Source: Candidatus Equihabitans merdae
GTDB taxonomy: Bacteria; Bacillota; Clostridia; Lachnospirales; Lachnospiraceae
Assembly: GCA_018065025.1 (NCBI GenBank)
Contig: JAGHUB010000231.1
Span: 1 to 6,702 of the forward strand
Direction: 5' to 3'
Length of the DNA: 6,702 bases
Numbering within the stretch: position 1 is the stretch's first letter; each line of letters begins with the position of its first letter. Shown in pieces: positions 1 to 4,511 of the stretch. The position numbers and the translations under genes are program-made. The notes under the pieces are model-generated. The model did not search any database. It was not told the DNA's origin and saw only the letters and a list, made by a program, of their open reading frames with translations.

Positions 1-261
1 GACGCCGTAGCACCCTATTCCGGTACAGTTTATGACCTGACTGCAAATGAAGTGGTAACAGAGGGCGTGCCCAAAGCAGTGGAAGAGCGGGTCAAGAAGC
101 CGTTGGCTCCCGGAGCCAAGACAGCCAATGCTCTGGTCCTGCGGCTGCTTAATGCCGCTAACCGCCTGATGAATATCGTCAAGAGAAGTGAAGGCAGACC
201 TAACAAAGATCTGACACGGATGGCACGAGATATCGAAGCTTTCTGTGAGAAATACGAATGA
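1..261 (+). CDS. C-terminal 86 residues of an unrecognised protein (5' end outside window)
   Basis: The reading frame is open from the first base to a TGA at 259-261, giving the last 86 residues of a protein that begins upstream. I do not recognise the family. The visible part has a short beta-like stretch (PYSGTVYDL), then a proline- and lysine-rich linker (VKKPLAPGAK). It ends in a charged helical segment of about 45 residues (NALVLRLLNAANRLMNIVKR onward, ending AFCEKYE). There is no membrane segment and no metal motif. An internal GTG at 52 could only give a 69-residue protein and has no ribosome binding site, so it is not a real start. A strong terminator begins 11 bases after the stop, so this is the last gene of its transcription unit. 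The call of a real gene rests on the coding look of the frame and the terminator position. Confidence 0.75.
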   Translation, partial: DAVAPYSGTVYDLTANEVVTEGVPKAVEERVKKPLAPGAKTANALVLRLLNAANRLMNIVKRSEGRPNKDLTRMARDIEAFCEKYE

Positions 262-271
262 TATAAAGAAA

Positions 272-312
272 GGGCAGCGTATACCATATGTGGTATATGC
301 TGCCCTGTTTTT
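272..312 (+). terminator. Intrinsic terminator, probably bidirectional
   Basis: The arms GGGCAGCGTATACC (272-285) and GGTATATGCTGCCC (292-305) form a 14-bp stem with one G-T wobble and a 6-base loop. They are followed by TGTTTTT (306-312). This is a textbook Rho-independent terminator for the gene ending at 261. Read on the minus strand, the same hairpin is followed by a T-rich run (TTTCTTTAT). It could therefore also stop transcripts of the converging TSCPD gene, whose stop codon lies about 85 bases away. Confidence 0.92.
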
Positions 313-390
313 ATGGCGCATTTTATCCAGTTAATAAATCCAGATATTCTCTTTGTCGATAGATTGGAGTATGGTCATGATTTACGGGAC

Positions 391-642
391 TTAACCCAAC
401 TCGCCGCTGACAGCCATGCGGAGAGCTTTGGCCAGCTGATCCGGGCAGGATGTGTCTTTCCAACCGCACTTGATGCCTTCCAGACGATCGATGACGTCAG
501 AAACTTCCATACCCTCTACCAGAGAAGCGATGCCCTGAAGGTTGCCGTTGCAGCCGCCGATGAATTCTACATCTTTTACCTGGCCGTTTTCGATTTCGAA
601 GTTGATAAGCTGTGAACAAGTGCCCTTTGTTTTATATGTCAT
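391..642 (-). CDS. Small TSCPD-domain protein (TIGR03905-like)
   Basis: This encodes 83 residues. The C-terminal motif K-C-G-W-K-D-T-S-C-P-D-Q (residues 58-69) is the signature that names the TSCPD domain. That domain also occurs at the C terminus of some adenosylcobalamin-dependent ribonucleotide reductases, and as stand-alone small proteins (TIGR03905 group) in Firmicutes. Four cysteines (C9, C31, C59, C66) are placed as likely metal ligands, and the G-G-C-N-G-N turn around C31 is typical of the family. The biochemical role of the stand-alone proteins is not known to me. A nucleotide- or metal-related role would be inference. The ATG (640-642) is chosen because AGGAGA lies 5 bases upstream on the minus strand (648-653). 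The gene is monocistronic and divergent from the mtaD unit, with a promoter candidate at 742-770. It is complete. Confidence 0.93.
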   Translation of the reverse strand: MTYKTKGTCSQLINFEIENGQVKDVEFIGGCNGNLQGIASLVEGMEVSDVIDRLEGIKCGWKDTSCPDQLAKALRMAVSGELG

Positions 643-710
643 GATGTTCTCCTATTTCCATTTTGTTATGAATATTTGCTGTGTTGCTGTTATGCCCGGG
701 ATTTCATGTA

Positions 711-724
711 TCATTTTCAAATGA
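711..724. repeat. 14-bp palindrome in the TSCPD gene leader
   Basis: TCATTT (711-716) and AAATGA (719-724) are perfect inverted arms around a 2-base centre. The site lies just downstream of the predicted transcription start of the minus-strand TSCPD gene (promoter 742-770). That is a usual place for a repressor operator. It is short and AT-rich, so chance is possible. No regulator can be named. Confidence 0.3.
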
Positions 725-741
725 ACTCCCAAACTCAAGTC

Positions 742-770
742 AGTATATCACAGACATTTTCCTGGAGCAA
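742..770 (-). promoter_or_regulatory. Sigma-A-type promoter for the TSCPD gene
   Basis: Read on the minus strand there is TTGCTC (765-770), a 17-base spacer, then TATACT (742-747). TATACT is preceded by TG plus one base, which makes an extended -10 element. TATACT matches 5 of 6 consensus bases. The -35 matches 3 of 6, which an extended -10 can offset. Transcription would start near 735, leaving a leader of about 93 bases before the ATG at 642. The element overlaps the first of the three direct repeats at 754-863. Confidence 0.55.
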
Positions 771-863
771 TTTCCTTGATTCCCGATCTGCAAGAACATT
801 TTTCAAACAGATTTCTTGATTCACAAAGAGGAAACATTTTCCCGATGGAATCAATTTCCTGAC
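754..863. repeat. Three degenerate direct repeats, about 40-bp period
   Basis: A two-part motif appears three times. The first part is ACATTTTCC at 754, ACATTTTTC at 796 and ACATTTTCC at 834. The second is ATTTCCTTGATTC at 770, ATTTCTTGATTC at 811 and ATTTCCTGA at 854. The gaps between the parts are 7, 6 and 11 bases, and the copies repeat every 38-42 bases, about four helical turns. The first copy overlaps the minus-strand promoter. The array could be a multi-site regulator binding region or a decayed tandem duplication. It encodes no protein that I can support. Confidence 0.45.
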
Positions 864-900
864 GGAGGTGACTTGAAAATTCCTCCACCACAAGAGGATA

Positions 901-932
901 GATTGTGCTAATATAACTATGTATGCACAATC
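901..932. promoter_or_regulatory. 32-bp dyad with perfect 8-bp arms (candidate operator)
   Basis: GATTGTGC (901-908) and GCACAATC (925-932) are perfect inverted arms around a 16-base AT-rich centre that contains TATAAC (912-917). It lies about 95 bases upstream of the deaminase start, where a promoter for the + strand unit is expected. If TATAAC is the -10, the right arm covers the transcription start, which would suit a repressor. As RNA it would be a weak hairpin with a large loop, so a DNA site is the better reading. No -35 of good quality lies at the right distance. Confidence 0.5.
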
Positions 933-975
933 AAGATGGCGTAGTGCGTTTTTCTGCGCCAATGGCCCACACTCA

Positions 976-1004
976 TGTGGATAATAGCCAACAGATGTGG
1001 ACAA
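976..1004 (-). promoter_or_regulatory. Pair of DnaA-box-like 9-mers, 20 bp apart
   Basis: TGTGGATAA (976-984) is the exact complement of TTATCCACA, a perfect match to the bacterial DnaA box TTATNCACA. TGTGGACAA (996-1004) is the complement of TTGTCCACA, one base from consensus. Both have the same orientation, and their starts are exactly 20 bp apart. Two more one-mismatch candidates lie nearby in the other orientation: GTATGCACA (921-929, inside the dyad) and TGATTCACA (817-825). No dnaA, dnaN or other origin marker is in the window. Transcription control by DnaA or a titration site would be likelier than an origin. Confidence 0.4.
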
Positions 1005-1027
1005 ATACAGACAAAAGGGGGACACCC

Positions 1028-2305
1028 ATGGGGATTCTCATTAAAAACGTTCAGTTATGGGACGAGGAGATAGGCAAGCGCCGCAACATTTATATTGAAG
1101 GCAGCCGCATTACCGGCATCGATCAGGAGCCGGAACATTTCTCTGAAGACGAGACCATCGACGGATCACACAAGGTTATGATGCCCGGTTTCGTCAACGC
1201 CCACACACATGCCTACATGTCGGTGTTCCGCAATTATGCCGACGACCTGCCATTTGCCGAATGGCTCTTCGAGAAGATCGATCCGCTGGAATCCAATCTT
1301 ACTTCCGAGCAGGCCTACTGGGGTAACATGCTTTCCATCATCGAGATGATTCGTACCGGCACCACCTGCTTCGTGGACATGCACATGTTCCCGGAGATGG
1401 CTGTCAAAGCCTGTGCCGACAGCGGTATCCGCGGCGTCATCACTCGTGGCCTGGTTGGCTCTGATCGTAACGATGAAGCCTGCGCCCGTCGTGTTAAGGA
1501 AGCTCTGGACGAGATCGATTATGCAGCAAATGAACCTGCCGCCAACGTTACTTTCGGTCTGGGTCCCCATGCTATCTACACTGCCGGTGAGGATGTGCTG
1601 CGCTATGTAGCTGAACTGGCAAAAGAAAAAGGCCTCTTCATTAATATCCACGCCACTGAGACACCTTATGAATATGAGACCTGTCTCAAGGAACACGGCA
1701 AGACCCCTATCGCCTATCTTAAGGATTGCGGCATTCTGGATGGTCCGGCTCTTCTGGCCCATTGTGTCTACCTGGATGATGAAGATTATGCCATTCTTCG
1801 TGAATCCGGTGCCTCAGTTGCCACCAATCCCGCCAGCAACATGAAGCTGGGAAATGGTTTTGCACCGGTAGCCCGTATGCTGGACGAAGGCATCAACGTT
1901 TGTCTTGGTACCGACGGTGCTTCCAGCAACAATGCCCTTAACATGTTCCGTGAGCTGAATTTGCTGACTCTGACACAGAAGGGTGTGACAAAAGACACAA
2001 CTGCCCTCAACGCAGAGACAACTATGAAGATTGCTGTGGAAAATGGTTATAAGGCGGTTGGTCTTGGCAAGAAGGGCGGCAAGATCGAAAAAGGCCGCAT
2101 CGCTGATGTCATCCTTCTGGATGAAGAAGCTCCCAACTTCCAGCCTAAGTTCAACTGGAAGGCAGCATTTGCCTATTCTGCTTCCGGTTATGAAGTTTCA
2201 GATGTGCTGGTAGCCGGCAAGGTCCTGATGCGCAACCGCATCCTGACAACCATTGACGAAGAACGTGTTAACTACGAGATCGCCAAGGCCGTCAGCAAGT
2301 TCTGA
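1028..2305 (+). CDS. mtaD: 5'-methylthioadenosine / S-adenosylhomocysteine deaminase
   Basis: This is a 425-residue cytosolic amidohydrolase, normal length for the family. It hydrolyses the 6-amino group of SAH or methylthioadenosine, giving S-inosylhomocysteine or methylthioinosine plus ammonia. All expected metal and catalytic residues are present: H59 and H61 (N-A-H-T-H), H181 (G-P-H-A-I-Y), H208 and E211 (I-H-A-T-E), H245 (L-A-H-C) and D296 (G-T-D-G-A-S-S-N-N). R140 (T-R-G-L) and R154 fit the arginine pair that holds the homocysteine carboxylate in the Thermotoga enzyme TM0936. The frame extends upstream to an ATG at 923, but that ATG has no ribosome binding site. The ATG at 1028 follows AAGGGGG (1015-1021) by 6 bases and begins like family members, so I use it. 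The gene ends in tandem stops (TGA TAG). The SAH hydrolase follows 104 bases later, which points to SAH recycling as the main job. Confidence 0.93.
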   Translation: MGILIKNVQLWDEEIGKRRNIYIEGSRITGIDQEPEHFSEDETIDGSHKVMMPGFVNAHTHAYMSVFRNYADDLPFAEWLFEKIDPLESNLTSEQAYWGNMLSIIEMIRTGTTCFVDMHMFPEMAVKACADSGIRGVITRGLVGSDRNDEACARRVKEALDEIDYAANEPAANVTFGLGPHAIYTAGEDVLRYVAELAKEKGLFINIHATETPYEYETCLKEHGKTPIAYLKDCGILDGPALLAHCVYLDDEDYAILRESGASVATNPASNMKLGNGFAPVARMLDEGINVCLGTDGASSNNALNMFRELNLLTLTQKGVTKDTTALNAETTMKIAVENGYKAVGLGKKGGKIEKGRIADVILLDEEAPNFQPKFNWKAAFAYSASGYEVSDVLVAGKVLMRNRILTTIDEERVNYEIAKAVSKF

Positions 2306-2341
2306 TAGTGTCAAGAATTCATGTCATCTCGGCATTATCAA

Positions 2342-2361
2342 GAGAATGCAGAAGCATTTTC
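2342..2361 (+). other. Small hairpin between deaminase and hydrolase genes
   Basis: GAGAATGC (2342-2349) and GCATTTTC (2354-2361) form an 8-bp stem with one G-T wobble and an AGAA tetraloop. No separate T tract follows, so it is not a standard terminator. It sits in the 104-base gap and could protect or partly attenuate the transcript between the two genes. I see no convincing promoter in this gap, although the AT-rich stretch 2360-2395 cannot be excluded. Confidence 0.3.
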
Positions 2362-2409
2362 CAAATATGAAAACAACTGTCAAAGATTATATAAAAGGAG
2401 AACAAACTC

Positions 2410-3654
2410 GTGAGTGAAGTAAGAGATATGAACCTGGCTGATTCCGGTAATCGTAAGATCGACTGGGTCAGAGATCACATGCCGGTACTGCGCAGTATCG
2501 ATGAAGATTTTAAGAAGAGCCAGCCCTTCAAAGGCCTGAAGGTTTCCCTGTCTATCCATATGGAAGCTAAGACAGCTTATCTGGCTACTGTTTTTAAAGA
2601 TGGTGGTGCTGAAGTTTATGCAACAGGCAGCAACCCCCTGTCCACACAGGATGATGTAGCAGCCGGGCTGGCATCTCGCGGCGTTGAAGTATTTGCCTGG
2701 CATGCCTCCACTCCGGAAGAATATGATCATCATCTGGAAATGACACTTTCCTGTGGTCCCGACCTGATCATTGACGATGGCGGCGACCTGGTCAACATGA
2801 TGCACACCAAGCTGCAGCACCTGATTCCCGGTGTCATCGGCGGCTGTGAAGAAACCACTACAGGTATTCAGCGTCTGGTAGCTATGGATGCCGATGGTCA
2901 GCTTAAGTTCCCCATGATGCTGGTCAACAACGCCCAGTGCAAGTTCCTCTTCGACAACCGTTACGGCACAGGCCAGTCCGTCTGGAATGGTATCAACCGT
3001 ACAACTAACCTGATCGTTGCCGGTAAGAAGGTCGTTGTTGCCGGTTACGGCTGGTGCGGTAAGGGCGTTGCTATGCGTGCCAAGGGGCTTGGTGCCGGTG
3101 TTATCGGTACTGAGATCGATCCCATCAAAGCAACCGAGGCTATCATGGATGGTTTCGATGTTATGCCCATGGCTGAAGCTGCCAAGGTTGGTGATTTCTT
3201 CGTTACCGTTACAGGCTGTCGTGACGTCATCACAACTGAACATATGATGAACATGAAGGATGGCGCTATCCTGTGCAATGCCGGTCATTTCGATTGCGAA
3301 GTTGACGTTGCCGGACTTAAGGCTATCGCTGTTAAAGCTGTTGAACGTCGTGAAAACATCATGGGTTATTATCTGGAAAATGGTCGTTCCGTCAACATTC
3401 TGGCTGAAGGCCGTCTGGTTAACCTGGCTGCCGGTGATGGTCATCCCGCAGAAATCATGGATATGAGCTTCTCAATCCAGGCTCTGTGCGCTCAGTACAT
3501 GGCTGCTCACCGCGATGAAGACATGGCTAAATTGCAGTATGTACCCAGAGAAATCGACGAAGAAGTTGCTCGCCGCAAGCTGCGCTTCCTTGGCGTTGAG
3601 ATCGACACACTGACAGATGTACAGGCCAAGTACCTGAAATCCTGGGAAGTTTAA
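2410..3654 (+). CDS. ahcY: Adenosylhomocysteinase family, short archaeal-type; possible S-inosylhomocysteine hydrolase
   Basis: This is a 414-residue NAD-dependent hydrolase releasing homocysteine from SAH or, in one branch, from S-inosylhomocysteine. Catalytic positions match the human enzyme: H50 (H55), D81 in S-T-Q-D-D, the D-D-G-G-D-L loop (122-127), E148/T149 in E-E-T-T-T-G, K178, D182 and N183. The Rossmann motif is G-Y-G-W-C-G-K-G (212-219), followed by G-H-F-D and G-H-P-A-E. Three differences stand out. The adenine-binding segment reads H-M-E-A-K-T, so human T57 and E59 become E52 and K54. The residue matching M351, two before the histidine of G-H-P, is D. The protein ends at Y-L-K-S-W-E-V and lacks the K-P-D-H-Y-R-Y tail that contacts NAD of the neighbouring subunit. 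These traits fit the archaeal/Thermotoga-type branch. GTG (2410) is the start, with AAGGAG (2395-2400) 9 bases upstream. Family certain; exact substrate open. Confidence 0.95.
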   Translation: MSEVRDMNLADSGNRKIDWVRDHMPVLRSIDEDFKKSQPFKGLKVSLSIHMEAKTAYLATVFKDGGAEVYATGSNPLSTQDDVAAGLASRGVEVFAWHASTPEEYDHHLEMTLSCGPDLIIDDGGDLVNMMHTKLQHLIPGVIGGCEETTTGIQRLVAMDADGQLKFPMMLVNNAQCKFLFDNRYGTGQSVWNGINRTTNLIVAGKKVVVAGYGWCGKGVAMRAKGLGAGVIGTEIDPIKATEAIMDGFDVMPMAEAAKVGDFFVTVTGCRDVITTEHMMNMKDGAILCNAGHFDCEVDVAGLKAIAVKAVERRENIMGYYLENGRSVNILAEGRLVNLAAGDGHPAEIMDMSFSIQALCAQYMAAHRDEDMAKLQYVPREIDEEVARRKLRFLGVEIDTLTDVQAKYLKSWEV

Positions 3655-3657
3655 GTT

Positions 3658-3921
3658 ATGTTTCGACTGTGGGGAAAGATCTGGCAGGACAATCACCTGC
3701 TTAGGGATATCGTCATCGAAGATGATACCGACGATACCCGTACACACAAAGTATTTCACGCCATAACAGATATCTGCCGGGAATTCGATCTGGCAGAACC
3801 TATCTGGCTCACAGCCAACATTAATGAGTTTAAGCGTTTGTCTAAAACACGTTTCAGCCGCGATAGTTTCGTGGAAAGTATTGAATTTGATTACCTGGAG
3901 ATACAGGTGATAGAGGAGTAA
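3658..3921 (+). CDS. Conserved 87-residue protein of unknown function
   Basis: This is an 87-residue acidic protein starting M-F-R-L-W-G-K-I-W and ending L-E-I-Q-V-I-E-E. From memory, similar small proteins with the I-E-D-D-T-D-D-T-R-T-H-K and N-E-F-K-R-L-S-K-T-R-F segments recur in Clostridia, but I know no assigned function. There is no signal peptide, membrane segment or cysteine cluster; the single cysteine is in D-I-C-R-E-F. The pattern suggests a compact alpha/beta fold. The ATG is 3 bases after the hydrolase stop, with GGGAAG (3644-3649) upstream inside the hydrolase gene, so translation is probably coupled. Its stop is one base from the greA ATG. The tight packing supports a real, co-transcribed gene. 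Confidence 0.85.
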   Translation: MFRLWGKIWQDNHLLRDIVIEDDTDDTRTHKVFHAITDICREFDLAEPIWLTANINEFKRLSKTRFSRDSFVESIEFDYLEIQVIEE

Positions 3922-3922
3922 T

Positions 3923-4429
3923 ATGTACGATCGTTTAACAAGAAGTGATATTGCAAAGATCGAAGCCGAAATCGAAGAAAGAAAGCTGGTTAAGAGACCG
4001 GCTCTCATCGAAGCTGTTAAGGAAGCCAGAGCTCACGGCGACCTGTCTGAAAACTTCGAATACCATGCAGCCAAAGCTGAGAAGAATCAGAACGAAAGCC
4101 GCATTGCTTATCTGGAAGATATGATCAAGACCGCCACCATTATCGACGATGATGATGCTGATGACGGCAAAGTTGCCATGAACAAATCCGTAGAAGTTTA
4201 TTTCCCGGAAGGTGATGAGACAGAAGAGTACAAGATCGTTACAACTATCCGTGGTAACTCTTTGAAGGGTCTTATCTCCATTGATTCACCTCTTGGCAAG
4301 GCTCTGCTTGGTCACGTAGAAGGCGATACCGTTCACATTGTGATCAATGAAAATGTTGGTTACGATGTCGTTATCAAGAAAGTTGGCCCCGCTCAGGACG
4401 ATTCCGATGATGAAATCAAGGCTTTCTAA
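3923..4429 (+). CDS. greA: Transcription elongation factor GreA
   Basis: This is a 168-residue GreA-type factor that rescues backtracked RNA polymerase by stimulating cleavage of the transcript 3' end through the secondary channel. The N-terminal coiled coil (about 1-75) carries the tip motif G-D-L-S-E-N-F-E-Y-H. D40 and E43 match the two acidic residues of E. coli GreA (D41, E44) that help place the second metal ion. An FKBP-like C-terminal domain follows (about 85-158). Two oddities are visible. One is a very acidic linker (I-I-D-D-D-D-A-D-D-G, about 73-82). The other is an acidic tail (D-D-S-D-D-E-I-K-A-F) that makes it about 10 residues longer than the usual 158. The ATG overlaps no gene but starts one base after the upstream stop. 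AGGAG (3914-3918) lies only 4 bases before it, so coupled translation is likely. No terminator follows. Confidence 0.95.
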   Translation: MYDRLTRSDIAKIEAEIEERKLVKRPALIEAVKEARAHGDLSENFEYHAAKAEKNQNESRIAYLEDMIKTATIIDDDDADDGKVAMNKSVEVYFPEGDETEEYKIVTTIRGNSLKGLISIDSPLGKALLGHVEGDTVHIVINENVGYDVVIKKVGPAQDDSDDEIKAF

Positions 4430-4433
4430 AAGC

Positions 4434-4451
4434 TTCCTCATATATGAGGAA
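4434..4451. promoter_or_regulatory. 18-bp perfect palindrome after greA
   Basis: TTCCTCATATATGAGGAA is a perfect palindrome with no spacer, 5 bases after the greA stop. It is followed by AAAT, not a T tract, so it is a poor terminator. Its position upstream of the hydratase gene and next to a second palindrome suggests a protein binding site. As RNA it would form a hairpin that could tune the greA-hydratase transcript. Confidence 0.5.
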
Positions 4452-4453
4452 AA

Positions 4454-4469
4454 TGTCACTAAAGTGACA
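4454..4469. promoter_or_regulatory. 16-bp palindrome with CRP/FNR-like 5-6-5 layout
   Basis: TGTCACTAAAGTGACA has perfect 7-bp arms around AA. Written as TGTCA-N6-TGACA it has the half-site spacing used by CRP/FNR-family regulators (CRP TGTGA-N6-TCACA; CooA TGTCA-N6-CGACA). Its right end reads GTGACA, 5 of 6 matches to a -35 box, but I find no good -10 at 16-18 bases. The site ends 42 bases before the hydratase start, so an activator or repressor of that gene is plausible. The regulator itself is not in the window. Confidence 0.45.
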
Positions 4470-4484
4470 CCAAAACGTTATGTA

Positions 4485-4500
4485 TTTTAAGGTTTTAAGG
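4485..4500 (+). repeat. Tandem TTTTAAGG pair ending in the hydratase ribosome binding site
   Basis: TTTTAAGG occurs twice head to tail (4485-4492 and 4493-4500). The second copy runs into AG, forming AAGGAG (4497-4502) 9 bases before the hydratase ATG. The first copy gives a weaker AAGG 8 bases further up. This may be a simple slippage duplication or a stand-by ribosome site. Confidence 0.5.
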
Positions 4501-4511
4501 AGATATAGAAA

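Larger units (their letters stand above)
643..1027. other. Divergent intergenic control region
   Basis: These 385 bases hold no gene I can support. They lie between the start of the minus-strand TSCPD gene and the start of the + strand deaminase. From left to right they hold the ribosome binding site of the TSCPD gene (648-653), a short palindrome TCATTTTCAAATGA (711-724), and a minus-strand promoter (742-770). Next come three degenerate repeats (754-863), a 32-bp dyad (901-932), two DnaA-box-like sites (976-1004), and the deaminase ribosome binding site (1015-1021). The left two thirds are AT-rich compared with the genes. I found no convincing -35/-10 pair for the + strand. The best fragments are TTGAAA at 873 and a TATAAC at 912, which are not correctly spaced with each other. 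Confidence 0.8.

Noticed and set aside
313..615. 100-residue + strand frame over the TSCPD gene
   Set aside because: It begins directly after the terminator T tract, has no ribosome binding site, and is antisense to a gene with a clear family signature.
817..1004. Chromosomal replication origin
   Set aside because: There are only two good DnaA-box matches and no dnaA, dnaN, gidA or rpmH neighbour. The flanking genes are not typical origin genes.
923..1027. 35-residue N-terminal extension of the deaminase starting at ATG 923
   Set aside because: It is in frame, but no ribosome binding site precedes 923, the ATG lies inside the 32-bp dyad, and the extension does not resemble the family N terminus. 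ATG 1028 has AAGGGGG 6 bases upstream.
1166..1762. 198-residue minus-strand frame opposite the deaminase gene
   Set aside because: It lies fully antisense to catalytic motifs of the deaminase and has no independent coding evidence.
2335..2361. TTATCAAGAG before ahcY resembles the 5' core of the SAM-I (S-box) riboswitch
   Set aside because: The following conserved S-box segments are absent, and only about 75 bases remain to the GTG start, too few for the full aptamer plus expression platform.
2380..3444. 354-residue open frame on the minus strand opposite ahcY
   Set aside because: It is the antisense shadow of a strongly supported gene, has low-complexity composition and no ribosome binding site or family resemblance.
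3472..4008. 178-residue minus-strand frame across ahcY, the small protein and greA
   Set aside because: It overlaps three well-supported + strand genes and shows no recognisable domain.
4434..4469. Terminator after greA
   Set aside because: Both palindromes lack a downstream T tract (AAAT and CCAAAA follow), so they do not look like intrinsic terminators.
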